Assembly: GCA_026120185.1 (NCBI GenBank) | Contig: JANUWF010001218.1 | Location: 1,550,001-1,614,000, forward strand | Direction of reading: 5' to 3' | From: Voacanga thouarsii | Lineage: Eukaryota; Streptophyta; Magnoliopsida; Gentianales; Apocynaceae | DNA length: 64,000 nt | In this document: positions 24,284 to 36,924 of the stretch, in pieces | Layout: every line of letters begins with the position of its first letter | How positions within the stretch are numbered: position 1 is the first letter of the stretch | The notes under the pieces: generated by a model | What the model was told of the DNA's origin: nothing | Seen by the model: the letters and a program-made list of their open reading frames with translations, nothing else | The model's database searches: none | Program-made: the position numbers and the translations under genes

Positions 24284-26001
24284 TAGGGATAGCAATTTCC
24301 CTACATACATTGGAGGTCTGGCCCAGCTCGGCTCGGTTGGGTTGGAAATTCCCTGATTTAAGCGGGAACAAAGTCAAAGAAGGGTTCTACACCTCAGCTC
24401 GCTAGGCTGGGCTAGGTCGGGGACGGGGATAGCATGATTCCTGGCCCGGCCCCGTCCCCATCCCAGGCCCCGGCCCGCATAGTGCATATATATAAAAATT
24501 ATAATTTATATTATATATATACAATAATTATATATAATATATGTAAAAATAAAATATATGCATACTATATAGTATGTGTATATATTTACATATATAGTAT
24601 ATATATTAATTATTAATGTGTGTATATATGTCTTGTACTATATCTACTTAATCATGATAAGGTAAAGTATGTCTTAGTCTATGAAATTATAAATTCTTAT
24701 ATGAGATAATAATATATCTATATTAATAAATTTGTAATTTTAATGCACTAACAAATAACATGCTAACAAATAATATAATAGTTGGGATGGTAAGGCACTA
24801 GGAATATTTTATTTTTCATTGATATTCTAAACATTATAATATTTTTATAAATTTTAATTGGTATTAATAATATTATTTTAATATTACTCCATAATTTATT
24901 TATTCTTATTTCTCTAATATTCAAAAATATTATTTATTTATTCTTATTTCTCTAATGCTGTAAACATTATTTTTTTTAATATTTTTAAATAATTTGACTA
25001 AGAATATGTTAGATAATTTTATTCATAAAAATTCTTATTCATAGAATTTTTTTATTATTGTATATATAATTAAAAAGACATTTATGAAATAGTTACAATT
25101 AAGGGAAAAATGAATGAGAAATTAAGAATGACATTGTAAAGCGGTATGGATATAAGTATGTTTTTCAAACCATTAAAAGTCTTAAGAAGCACGAGCAAAA
25201 AATGTTTGGCTTATAAACTTATATCCTTAGAGTCATTACTTATTTTAAATATGTTGTCATTTATAAATTATGATAGTATTGTATCTTATACTACAATTCG
25301 AATTTTATTTATCTCGAATTAATATTTTAACTTTAATGTTTTTTTCTCACAGAAATAAGATACAAAATAGAATACAAATGGTAATAATATAATATTTGAC
25401 TACAATTTAAGATGACAATGATAAATTTGATAAAAATATAAATATTTGTGTGAATAAAAGTTTGTTCAATGTATTTGTTTTGTTAGTAATAGAATAAAGT
25501 TGAACTTATTTGAAACACAACTTCGTTCAAGATTGATTAGTATTTATTGGATTAATAATTGAACATACCTAAATCTATTTACAAATGTTTAATTTTATTC
25601 GATTATTAATATAAAATATTTCACATTAACGTACAAGTACATGTTATTTCTAAATTAAATATTGATATTAGTAGTAATTATTTAGAATTTATTTAGAATT
25701 ATTTTTTTCTAAGAAAATATAAAATTTTATTTTTATAAAATTTTAAAATTTATTTAGATTTAATTTTTTTTTTTTTTGTTGGGCTGAAATCGGGATTGGG
25801 CCGAAACTGGGTCCCCGTATCTCCGGTTCCTCGTTGGGCCAGGACCAGGGATTATTTTGTTCCTGGTGGGCCGGAGGCAGGGGTCCTCGTCTTTTCCCGT
25901 GTCGGGGGCGGGATGGGCCAGGGGCAAAGATACGGGAAGAATGCGGGAGTGAGGTCAGAATTTCTAATCCCTGATCCACCCCGATCCGATTTCCATCCCT
26001 A
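24284..26001. mobile_element. non-autonomous hAT element with perfect 8-bp duplication
   Basis: The ends are inverted repeats of the Ac type: TAGGGATAGCAATTTCC at 24284 and, read inward from 26001, TAGGGATGGAAATCGG. An exact 8-bp duplication, cctacaac, flanks it at 24276-24283 and 26002-26009. Both ends are GC-rich with many GGCCC, GGGCC and CGGGG words (24310-24480 and 25775-25990). The 1.3-kb middle is extremely AT-rich and has no transposase. It needs a transposase supplied by another element. Confidence 0.92.
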
Positions 26002-26092
26002 CCTACAACATTGAACCCGCTGGAGGCTTTGTAAGTTGCATTTACTAGTTTAGATCAAGTGATTTACACTTGTAAGTAGGGGATGGCACTTT

Positions 26093-26236
26093 GGGAAATA
26101 CTTGGGTGGACCCGGTCTACCGTGGACTAATACGTCAAGTGTTGTATAATATGCAGTAGAAGTTGTACACTTCTAAAAAGGTACAATACAGTTATGAATT
26201 GGTCTACGGTGGACCGGGTCCACCCAAGTATTTCCC
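26093..26236. mobile_element. Mutator-like MITE, 144 bp
   Basis: Terminal inverted repeats of about 35 bp begin GGGAAATACTTGGGTGGACC and match at 33 of 35 positions. They surround about 74 bp of unique sequence. A 9-bp flanking duplication with one mismatch (tggcacttt at 26084-26092, tagcacttt at 26237-26245) fits the Mutator superfamily. It lies about 0.9 kb upstream of the PHO1 start codon. No coding capacity. Confidence 0.9.
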
Positions 26237-26245
26237 TAGCACTTT

Positions 26246-27111
26246 TATCCATAGAGCAGCATTCACAAATGTAACGTGTGGATTGGTTCATAAAAAATTT
26301 TTCAAATATGGTCAATAAGACGACATAATATCGTGCATAAAACTTAATATAGATAAATTTGTACTCGTAATGCTTCAAAATAGTAGTCACAGCAAAATAT
26401 TTTCGTTACATTGTGAAGGTGTTGTAATGGCGCATAGATTAAGATTAGAACTCCAGACCTAGCAGAAGCCAGAGAAGGTGAGAAGTACCCTTCAAATTCG
26501 CCGGAATGATAGGCCGAGTTTGGATGAGGAAAGTGAACAGGATGAAAGGTTAAAGATGAAGTTTATTGCAATGAGAACCTATTTCACTCATGCATTCTTC
26601 TTTTAGTGTAAAGGATTTTTAGAAATATATTGTAGGTAAAGACATTAAGTTCTTTTTTCCAATTTTGTCTAAGTAAATAAGGACAGCTTTTTTTCCCCAA
26701 CTCCAATCTAGGCAGATTTGGAATTAGGTAATTTAGGAGTAAAATTGTCACAATCAGATTTTTATCTTGGTTAGAACCAAATGTTAGGATTCATTTTGTC
26801 TATACGTTTATTTTGGCCCATTTTTAATTTTTGTGCTAGAGTATTTATATCTCACTTTTAAAAAAAAAGTAAGAGTTTTTTCATGGTTTTTGTACTCAAA
26901 TTATTGGACAAATTGGGCAAATCCAACCTAGGCAATACCCCGAATATTATAGAATGTGCTGTCGCACAAACACATCAATCAAATTCCTTTTCCCCCCCAT
27001 AAATATTTCATCATAGCCCCTCATTTCAACACTCACAACTCACCAGCCTTAGGCATAGGCTTCACTCAGAAACTTCATTTTCCTCTTGGAAATCAAGGAA
27101 AGTGAGCCAAG
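26246..27111 (+). promoter_or_regulatory. PHO1 upstream region with TATA-like box
   Basis: No gene lies between the MITE and the PHO1 start. A TATA-like ATAAATAT at 26999-27006 follows a pyrimidine-rich run (ttttcccccccat), about 105 bases before the ATG; this would leave a 5' leader of roughly 70-80 bases. I found no exact P1BS (GNATATNC), the PHR1 phosphate-starvation site, in the 1.1 kb before the gene. The closest is GAATATTA at 26942-26949 with one mismatch. The promoter assignment is inferred from position and composition. Confidence 0.5.
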
Positions 27112-30100
27112 ATGGTGAAGTTCTCTAAGCAATTTGAAGGTCAGCTTGTTCCTGAATGGAAAGAGGCCTTTGTAGATTATTGGCAACTCAAGAAAGACCT
27201 CAAGAAAATCCATCTGCAAAACAATAACACCAATGCTGTTAACAAGAAACAAGAAACTTCTTTCTCAAGTACTCTTTTCTCCTCCCTGAGAAGGTTCTCT
27301 TTTCTTGGAAATCAGCAGAGGGAGCACAGAGCAATTCATGTAACTGATCTTTTCCCCCGCTCCATGCTTTCCTCACTTTCTTCACCTGCCTTTCTTCCGA
27401 AAAACCCCGAAGAAACAACACATTTTCGGTCTTTGTTTAATTCATTCACATGTATAGTGTGACAATTTTTTCAGTAAAGAAGTGAAACTGATGATGGTTT
27501 TGTTCAGGTTCATCGGAAACTTGCTCCTTCGGCTAGCAAGGGAGACTTGTACGAGACAGAGTTGCTTGAGCATTTCGCAGATACTGATGCTGCACTTGAG
27601 TTTTTTGCATGCCTTGATCTTCAACTCAACAAAGTAAACCAATTTTACAGGGCTAAGGAGAAAGAGTTCCTTGAAAGAGGAGAGTCAATGAAGAAACAAA
27701 TGGAGTTTCTTATCGAGCTCAAGACCGCGATAAGGCAACAGCATGCAAAAGGTTCTTCCTCTCAAGACTCCAAGGAGGACGATTCAATCTCAGGCACCAT
27801 TTACTGTGGTATGGGACCTGGATCAGTTTCATGCACGCCAAATTACTCATTTTTGGAACTTCAATTTTCTTTCTCTAGTACAATCTGTGGAGAAACCAAT
27901 ATCGAAATTTCAATAGTTTTTGCATTATACTGATCTTCAAGTTGTTCAATTTTTTTGGGAAACAGATGAAGAATCTGTCACAGACAGAGCAGAGCAAGAG
28001 CAGGGTCTGGAGAATTTAGCCGATGAATCTGATAAAAATGATGTTCAGTTCACGGAATGTCCAAAATCAGATGAACTAGAAAAACCATTGAGAACAAAGA
28101 GAGAAGACGGCAAACTGAAGAATCTTTCGAGTCGAGTCATCAATTGCCAAGGCAAAAACTTGAGAATTCACATTCCTCTAACGAATCCAACTCGAACATT
28201 CTCTGCAATAACATACTTACTTTGGGATGATTTGGTCAATCAATCCTCCAAGAAATGTGCCTCAGAAGGAGGAAAATTGCATATAAATAAAACGAAGCTG
28301 CATCATGCTGAGAAAATGATCAGAGGAGCATTCATTGAGCTCTACAAAGGATTAGGGTACCTTAAAACTTACAGGTAAAGTCCCTGTGTTGGCTTCAGAT
28401 TTTACAAAAAAGCTTTGAGCCCATGATAGAACAGTACTAAAAGTTTCAGTTAATATTTCAGGAACTTGAACATGCTTGCTTTCGTCAAGATTTTGAAGAA
28501 ATTCGACAAAGTGAGTCCTGGGCTAAATCTTTTGGCCAAAGGGCACTTGTTTTTCCTCTCTTTTTCATGGCCTAATAACTTTATGAAACTTTCTCTTTCT
28601 CTTTTTTTCTACAGGTGACCAACAAAGAAGTTCTTCCCATTTATTTAAGAGTAGTGGAAAGCTCCTACTTCAATACCTCAGACAAGGTAAACCAGTAGCC
28701 AAAAAGCAGGAGTCTTTTAAGTAAAATATCTGGTGTACATGAAATAATTGCTAAATATGACAGAGCATGCTTGTATGGGACGGTGATTGGAAGATGATTG
28801 GCTGTGGGGTAATATCTATTCCATGTCAGATTATTCTTAGACAGTGTTAAGTGGTCATCTGCAAGTAAAGTGTATTTCCACACAAGAAATGGTCTCAGAT
28901 TTTCATCCATCAATCTAAGATATGCTTGTCTCACACTATAACCACACTGGAATGCATATTCCTGAAACGCAGCGAATGCATTGAAAATTTTCTCCTAAGC
29001 TAGATAAAGTGTCTAATGGATTTTGGAAATGACAGGTTTTGAAGTTGTCTGATGAAGTTGAAGAAATTTTTGTCCAACATTTTGCTGAAGATGATAAAAG
29101 AAAGGCCATGAAATACCTCAAACCAACGCAGCGTAAAGAATCGCTTGCTGTAACCTTTTTCATTGGTGAGTTTTTGTCCCATTAATTCAACCATTAAAGA
29201 CCTGAAAGTAATATAAAAGAAATTTTCAAGATAACATATATAATTAGCTTCATTTTGAATAATTTCGGCTGCAGATTTCTATTTTTTAATTGGGATTATA
29301 GAGATTAGGCAAAAATAACAAGATTACAAGATAACTTGGTCCCAGTATGCAACTTGGCCTTGAACCAGCCACTAAGCATTGAATAAAAAGTGCAAGCAAG
29401 GTCCACTTTCATGGAGGTGGATGACAAATAAAAGGTCCATAGTAGGCATTATCATTTATTTGACCATATCTTTAAACCTCAAAAGGATCATAAAACAAAA
29501 ATGCTGCTGTTCCAGGTTTCCTTAGTGTGGAACTTTATTATACATTGTGAATTTCCTACAGGAGAAGTACTAATGATATGCATTTGGCTTACATATTTTG
29601 GGCACCAAAAGATTCTAATATAGTCCAATTCCTGTTCTTCTGTAGGAATATGATTTTCCAATTATGAATAATAAACAGAACTATCAACAATCCTGAGGAT
29701 AACGAAACGTCCCAAGTGGCTTCTAATAAGTTTCTGAATTATCATATGAATCCCTTAATGTTGTGCGATTCAATGGTTTGAGAGTAACTTAAGTGTTTTC
29801 TTATGAATTGCCAGGACTGTTCACTGGGTGTTTCCTTGCTCTATTGATTGGATATGCCATTATGGCTCGCATAACAGGGATGTACAGACCTAAATCAGAT
29901 ACAATGTACATGGAAACTGTGTACCCTGTGCTTAGGCAAGTTCTGGTTTAGCTAATAATGCGATGTGCACGAATAACTTTGTTATGAACAGACTAGTAAC
30001 AAAAGTGCTTGATTTTGCAGCATGTTTAGCCTCTTGTTTCTGCATCTCTTCTTGTACGGATGTAATATTTTCATGTGGAGGAAGACACGTATAAATTATA

Positions 30101-31567
30101 GCTTCATCTTTGAGCTAGCTCCAACAAAAGAACTCAAATATAGAGATGTATTGTTGATCTGCACTACATCAATGACTGCTGTAGTAGGAGTCTTGTTTCT
30201 ACATCTTTTGCTCATTTCAAAGGGCTATAATGCTCATATTCAAGCAATCCCCGGGCTTCTGTTATTGGTAATTTTTTCACTATACTCATAATTAGTCTGC
30301 TATAAGTAATGCTTTATTCTGGGGTTTGACACAAATTCCTTTTTGCTTATAGGTTTTCCTGTTACTGCTTGTGTGCCCCTTCAACATCATTTACAAGTCA
30401 AGCCGATACAGATTCCTTTGTGTCATAAGAAATATCATTCTATCCCCACTATACAAGGTGGTCATGTTGGATTTTTTCATGGCTGATCAACTTTGCAGTC
30501 AAGTAAGCTTAAATGCGCATTTTATTTGTTCATAACTATTCAATTTTCAACTGCAAATACTGAGTCTTATTCTATCTCCAATCAAACAGGTGCCAATGCT
30601 CAGAAACCTCGAGTATGTAGGTTGCTACTACATCACTGGGAGCTACAAGACTCAGGACTATGGACTTTGTATGAGGAACAAGAACTATGAGGATCTAGCT
30701 TATGCAGTTTCATTCCTCCCTTACTACTGGAGAGCTATGCAGGTTCTTCCAAACTCCCTAATTCCTTTGATTACTGTCACAAAAATCGATTGAAAGACAC
30801 ATTACTAAACCACGATTATAACTTTGATCAACAGTGTGCTAGAAGATGGTTCGATGAAGGACACAAAAGCCACCTAGTGAATCTAGGAAAATATGTGTCT
30901 GCAATGTTGGCTGGTGGAGCAAAGGTAGCATATGAGAAAGAAAGGAGCGTTGAGTGGCTTTGTCTACTAGTTGTTATGTCTAGTGTAGCAACAGTGTATC
31001 AATTGTACTGGGATTTTGTAAAGGACTGGGGATTGCTTCAATTCTCTTCCAAGAATCCCTGGTTAAGAGATGAATTAATGCTTCGACAGAAATTCATTTA
31101 CTACTTTTCCATGGTATGCTGCAGTCTTCCTCTTCCCCTTGCAACCAGCCCTTCCCCTCCCCTCCCCACACCCACCCCCACCACCGCCACCACCACATCA
31201 AAATCAACATCTAAATTGATGAAGTTGAGAATTTCTTGCAGGGATTGAACCTTTTACTCAGGTTAGCTTGGTTACAGACAGTTTTCCACTACAGTTTTGG
31301 AAACATAGATTACAGAGTAACAGGGCTATTTTTAGCAGCCCTTGAAATTGTTAGAAGAGGTCAATGGAACTTTTACAGGTACAATGGAGCACAGAAATCT
31401 ATTATTCTTTTTCTTTTTCTTGTACAATTACATCCACTCAATCCTTACCCATCTCTGTTCCCATTTGCATGAACAGATTGGAGAATGAGCATCTGAATAA
31501 TGCTGGCAAGTTTAGAGCTGTCAAATCAGTGCCATTACCTTTTCGTGAGGTGGATGAACAAGATTGA
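27112..31567 (+). CDS. PHO1: PHO1-type phosphate exporter (SPX-EXS protein)
   Basis: PHO1 proteins move inorganic phosphate out of cells, classically from root stele into xylem, and their SPX domain senses inositol pyrophosphates. I read 13 coding exons: 27112-27339, 27508-27808, 27966-28374, 28462-28510, 28615-28686, 29036-29165, 29815-29935, 30021-30267, 30353-30502, 30590-30742, 30835-31113, 31242-31378, 31477-31567. They total 2367 nt (788 aa), in frame, close to the family length of about 780-800. Residues 1-350 form the SPX domain ([46 protein letters not shown]). About 397-570 hold membrane helices ([41 protein letters not shown]). From about 620 comes the EXS domain ([29 protein letters not shown]). 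No stop or frameshift is seen. All introns are GT-AG except one GC-AG. Which PHO1 paralogue it is cannot be settled here. Confidence 0.95.
29936..30020 (+). other. GC-AG intron of PHO1 (intron 7)
   Basis: Exon 7 ends CTTAG and is followed by GCAAGT instead of GTAAGT. The next exon starts after TTTTGCAG. Joining at these points restores a Ser codon (AG+C) and the frame into the next membrane segment. The flanking AG|GCAAGT is the usual strong context of GC donors, so this is probably real and not a defect. Confidence 0.85.
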
Positions 31568-31930
31568 TGGCGAATTGGCAAGAAATGTCAGGCTCTGATA
31601 CAAGATCCAAGTCGTGGGATTTGCCCAACCCAACAATGGGAATGAAATTTAATTGCCTTTAATCATCATCTGGTCATTTTTACCAATGATTCGATTCAAG
31701 GAAACAATGTATACTTGTACACAACATTTTGCAAGTGCAAATATTCAAGTAAATTTCGATTCAAGGCGTTAATATCTTTCTTTATGCAATGTAAGGAACC
31801 CCTCATTATTTCAAAATTGAGAGGTACAACAATAGTATTTTAAAATCTGACATCTACAATGAATTAGACGTGTCGTTTCGCTGAAAATAAACTTCTTGTT
31901 ATATATATGTGTGTATGTGTGTGTGGATAC
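31568..31930. other. PHO1 3' flank up to the first LTR
   Basis: This holds the PHO1 3' untranslated region and a short spacer. An AATAAA at 31885-31890 could serve as a poly-A signal. A TA/TG-rich run lies at 31899-31925. The five bases gatac at 31926-31930 touch the copia B LTR, and their partner on the far side has been lost. Confidence 0.55.
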
Positions 31931-32335
31931 TACAGGAAAAATATAGGAAAATAGAAGAATTAATAGAAACAAGCAAAGGCTTAAATCGTATTAAAATCGT
32001 CATTTCGACAGTCCCACTAGAATTAAACAAACCCTTCCAATCAATGAGATACAAGAATAACAAAATTTTCAATGAAATAACCCAACTAAAGAAGAAATAA
32101 AATGATATCAAAAGAGAAGAAGAGAGACTTTAGCTATCTATGTTTTGTGCAAATGAATGAAAGAAGAAGCCTGATATTTATAGGTATCATAAGCAATGAA
32201 AAAGAGAAAAAGAGAAAAATCTGAGATTGTATGGGAATCATGGAGCACTATTCGGTCAAATGTGATAAAAGAAGTAGGGCAGCCAGCTGAAGAATCAGTC
32301 AAGGTAGTTGTTGCCCCTTTTGAAATATTCCAACA
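31931..32335 (-). repeat. copia B 3' LTR, 405 bp
   Basis: On the minus strand it begins TGTTGGAATATTTC at 32335, directly after a purine tract (ATGTGGGGGAT). It has a TATA box (CCTATAAATATC) near 32176-32187 and ends TTTTTCCTGTA at 31931. The matching stub at 58887 ends in CCTACA, so the final ACA appears mutated to GTA. It closes the element whose coding parts lie at 32351-34750 and 56732-58886. Confidence 0.85.
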
Positions 32336-32346
32336 ATCCCCCACAT
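32336..32346 (-). other. copia B polypurine tract
   Basis: ATGTGGGGGAT on the minus strand directly precedes the LTR start TGTTGG. This is the usual second-strand primer site. Confidence 0.8.
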
Positions 32347-32350
32347 ATTT

Positions 32351-34750
32351 CAAAAGGATCCAATAAAGAAAGAGGTCAAAGAAATATTAGGTTATATTCA
32401 CAGTTAAAAAATTTTTAATTTGGTGTCTTCTAGACTATAAACCAAACATTAAATAATAAAACATAACCTACAAAGTTGTTAATAAAGCTTTATAGTTTTT
32501 ACGAAGCAACAATCTCTTATTGTAAGTTAGCGATTTTATTATTTAACCTTCAACCCCACATTTTGTCGTTCATCGATGTTTTGCAAATAAACCGTGTGCG
32601 TGCCTAGTTATTCATGAGTGCTCTAGAGATTAGCCAATAATAATCTCATAGGAGCAGCCCCATTCCACACTCATATAGGTGAATTCGTTAAGTGTACACT
32701 ACTTAGATACACCACCTATAAGGGATATGAATTTATTAAGAGTTTAACTCAACCCTCACAAATAGTTTGCAATTACAAGTACTTGTTCGCACACCATAGG
32801 AAAGACTTAACATTAGTGTTTCAGAGTCAACTTTAACTTGTTATTTGATCCAATCCATAGGAATCAATAGAAAAGGCAAATCCCTTATGATACACCAGAA
32901 CCCTATATGAACCTACTTCATGGGATCTCCAAGCACATAGGTTGGGTTTCCATCATAATTGACTGCTCAATTGGCTTTAGTCTCATTCCTCTTGATGTTT
33001 CCAAAATCAACTTTCTTCCCAAGGGTTTGGTCAGAGGATCGGCCAAATTCACTTATGAACTTACGAAATCAATGAAAATTATTCCATCTCTTAGCAGCTG
33101 CTTTATGACATCATGGCTCAATCTCATGTGTCAATTTTTTCCATTGTATGAGTTATTCTTGGCAATGTAAATTGCCGCTTGAGAATTACAGTGCATGGAT
33201 TCTGAGGGCATAGGTTTCACACCCAAATGAATATCAGATAAGAAATTCCTTAGCCAATCAACCTCAGTTCCAACTAATTCGAAAGCCACAAACTCTTACT
33301 CCATAGAGGATCTTGCAAGAATCGTTTGCAATGATGACTTCAATGCAGTTGCACCCCCACTAAGGGTGAATATAAAACCACTAGTGGATTTTGACTTATT
33401 TGTGTCTGAGATCAATTCGCATCAATATACCCTTCTAGTACAGTGGGATAACCTCCATATAGGATATCATAGTTTATGGTTCCTCTCAAATATTTTATTA
33501 GTCTTACTAAAGCAGACCAATGCTCATGATTTAGATTATGAGTATATCTACTCAATCTACAGATGGCATAAGTTATGTCTGGTCTCGTAAAATTCATTAA
33601 ATGTATCAAACTTCTAATAATTTGAGTATATTTAGATTGTGCTACTAGATGATCACGATTCTTCTTCAATTGGGAGTTAAGGTCATAAAAAGTGCTTACA
33701 GATGCCACATCATAATTATCAAATTTCTTAAGAAGTTTCTCAACATCATATTCTTGTGACAACATAATATCATCGCCTCTCCTTATAACTCTAACATCCA
33801 ATATTATTTTAGCTTCACCCTTATCTTTCATATCAAAACTAGAAGCTAAAAATAATTTAGTACTATTTACAACTTCCAAACTTGTACCATATATAAGCAT
33901 ATCATCCACATATAAACTTATAATAACATAATCATTATTTATAATTTTGGTATATACACATCCATCCACTCCAACAGATGAAAAATCATCACTTAACAAC
34001 ACTTGGTTAAACTTTTCATGCTATTGCTTAGGAGCTTGTTTTAGGCCATTCATATAGAGATTTGAGTAATGTACAAACTTTCTTTTCCTGCCTGGGTTCA
34101 ACATACCCTTCAGGTTGAGTCATATAAATCTCTTCTTCTAAATAACCATTAAGAAATGTAGTTTTGACATCCATTTAATGTACAAATAGTTTATGAATTG
34201 AAGCTAAAGCAAATAAAACTCAAATTGAAGTAAAGTGGAGCAAAAGTATCAAAATAATCAATATTTTCTTTTTGAGTAAACCCTTTGGCTACCAAACAAG
34301 CTTTATATTTATCAATTGAGCCATCAGGGTTAAATTTCTTTTTGAAAATCCATTTACAACCAATTGATCTTGCCCCAAGTGGTAAATCAACCAAAATCCA
34401 AGCTTTATTTTATAAAATATAGTCTAATTCAGTTTTAATTACTTCTTTTCATAAACTCGCATCAGATGAAGAGATTGCTTCAGAAAATGTTAAAGGATCA
34501 TTTTCTATCAAGTAAGTGTAAAAATCATTTCTAAAAAAAAAATTATTTTCTTGGCCTTTTACTCCTTCTCAACTCTTCACTAGAGTCCTCAACAACTCTA
34601 TTAGCAAGTTCATTAGAATTTTTAGCTGAGAGAGGGAAAATGTGTTCAAAGAATTCAGCATTCTTTGTCTCAATAATTGTATTAGAATCAAGCACATCAC
34701 TTTTCAAAACAAGAAAAAGATAGGTAGCACTGTGTTTAGCATATCTAATG
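32351..34750 (-). pseudogene. copia B pol, second half (reverse transcriptase and RNase H), broken
   Basis: Reading down from 34750, the end of the integrase region (KNAEFFEHIFPL) leads into the reverse transcriptase at 34394 ([34 protein letters not shown]). The catalytic YVDD is intact at 33901-33912. RNase H remains run from about 33430 to 32900 (LTKPLGK is visible). Stops and frameshifts are frequent. The front half of this protein is at 56732-58886; the frame was split at the conserved FIGY block by insertion of 34751-56731. Confidence 0.87.
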
Positions 34751-35303
34751 TGTTGGAATATATGCCCTCTAGACTAGTTTATCTAATGTAATTATCGAAT
34801 TTATTAATAAAAGAAGTTATTCTCAAAATTTGTTTGTGAATTTACATTTTATTTGTGCACGATTTTCATTTGGAAATAACCCATTGTATTTAAGTAAGTG
34901 ATCCATGTGAATGGTAGTCTTTCACAGTAAGGTATGGATCACGGGTTACTTAATACATGAATGTTTGTTCTTAACCGATTAATGAGAATGAGAATCTCAT
35001 TATATATAAGTTATTGTGTTATGGATTCTAAATGGGGAATGGCTTACCTTTAACCAGTGTGTAGTCCACTCACTTCATAGTAAAAGCATATTTTGAATAC
35101 GTAGAATAGGATTTGTAATAGTGGTTTCTAAAAGTATTATTTAAAATAAACCCAGACTATTATTGCTACAGTGTGGACTAATACTCTACCGCTTGAGTAT
35201 GAGTTGGTGGTCTGACGAAATTAGAAGCATATACTTTGATATATTGTAGTTGAGGTTCTTTTGTAGAGCCAATATACTTGTATGTTGGGTATATGTGACT
35301 AGT
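34751..35303 (+). repeat. copia C LTR, first 553 bp only
   Basis: It begins TGTTGGAATATATGCCCTC and parallels 54878-55430 (shared 'aataaaagaa', 'cagtaaggtatggatcacgg', 'gtatgagttggt'). It stops at 'gactagt', where the CACTA terminus begins. Confidence 0.88.
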
Positions 35304-35324
35304 CACTACAAAAAAATGGGACAA

Positions 35325-35815
35325 ATGCGACGAAGACAAATAGGACGGTAAAAAAACCATCGCAATAGAATACTTTATACGATAGTTCTGAAACTGTTGC
35401 AATTAATAGACCTAATACGACGGTCTAATGCCTACCGTCATATTTAGTGATAAAATACGACGGTTCATACAAATTGTCGCAATAGAATAGGCCAAATACG
35501 ACAGTTTATTATAACCGTCACAATAGAGTATGCCAAATACGACGGTTTAATTTAACTATCGCAATAGAGTAGGCCAAATATGACAATTTATTGTAACCAT
35601 TGTAATGGAATAAGCCAAATACGACGGTTTATTGTAATCGTGCAATAGAGTAGACCAAATACAACGATTTAATTTAACAGTCACAATAGAGTAGGCTAAA
35701 TACGACGATTTATTATAACCGTTGCAATAGAGTAGGCCAAATGTAACAGTTTATTATAATCGTCGCAATAGAGTAGACCAAATACGACGGTTTATTGTAA
35801 CCGTCATTTTTAATC
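35325..35815. repeat. CACTA left subterminal repeat array
   Basis: About 13 copies of a unit of roughly 36-40 bases, 'gcaatagagtaggccaaat' plus 'acgacggtttattgtaac', with direct and inverted forms of ACGACGGT and ACCGTCGC. Such arrays bind the element's own transposition proteins in the family. Confidence 0.85.
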
Positions 35816-36165
35816 TAATTATAACAAAGCCTCTCAAAATTATTTTAAATTTTATTTGATTATTTTCAATTTTAGTCACAATACTATTGGTAATGATTAC
35901 AATAAATTTATTGGTTGGATCATTAATTTGATATCTTTATATTTATAAATACTAAGATATATTTCTATTTTATAGATATTACTGTACAAATATGATAAAA
36001 TAAAACGAATTATCTTCAAATTTGGTCACTAAACTTGTTTTAATTTTATAAATACATGTAATTGTTAGATCATTGATTTTTCAAATACATTTTTGTTTAC
36101 ATCTTAAGTTTTCATATATTGATATTAAAGAGCTTGAATTTTACTTTAATTATTATAATTAGTTA

Positions 36166-36169
<4 letters not shown>

Positions 36170-36211
<42 letters not shown>

Positions 36212-36240
36212 CATATACATATATATATATATATATGTAT
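36170..36240. repeat. (AT)n / (AC)n microsatellite
   Basis: AT dinucleotides with a few AC steps, inside the CACTA interior. Confidence 0.9.
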
Positions 36241-36287
36241 GTTATTTATATACAGTATAATATATCATTATTAGTTAGTGAGTATTA

Positions 36288-36881
36288 GATTAATATATTA
36301 TATAACATAAATAATTTTTTAATTACGAACATACATATGTGTGTGTACATATATACCTAAGTAGAGTATTCTATCTTTTGATTATTACATTTAATTATAT
36401 ATATAGACATTCTATCTATATATTTTATTACCATTTATGTTAAATTTAAATAATTATTACATAATAAATAAAATATATGTTGAAAGTGACATTTTTTATT
36501 TTAGCAAAAAATTATCTATTATCCTGAAAAATCAAATATATATTCATTGTTTTTTTAATTGAATTTTATCATTTATTATTTTATTAAATTATAACATTCT
36601 TAATTTTTAAAGTAATTTTATAATTTCTAATTAAAGTAATTTAATCTTTTTCTTTAAATGTTTCATACAATAGCTTGTTGATTTAAAAATATTCCTTCAA
36701 TTTACGTCACTTGCATTACTTATTTTCATATGTTTATAATTTTTTAATGGTGATTGAAAAAAAGTTATAAAGAAAATAGTAGAAAATAATAGAACTTTAT
36801 TGCTAGATATACCGTATCCTAATGCATTAGATTAATATATTATATAACATAAATAATTTTTTAATTACGAACATACATATA

Positions 36882-36924
<43 letters not shown>

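Noticed and set aside
25775..25990. GC-rich coding exon
   Set aside because: It is the right end of the hAT element 24284-26001, proven by inverted ends and the 8-bp duplication.
32907..33170. plus-strand 87-codon frame
   Set aside because: It is antisense to the copia B RNase H relic.
35325..35815. CRISPR-like array of regularly spaced repeats
   Set aside because: The spacers are not unique, the repeats occur in both orientations, and the array follows a CACTA terminus in a plant genome.
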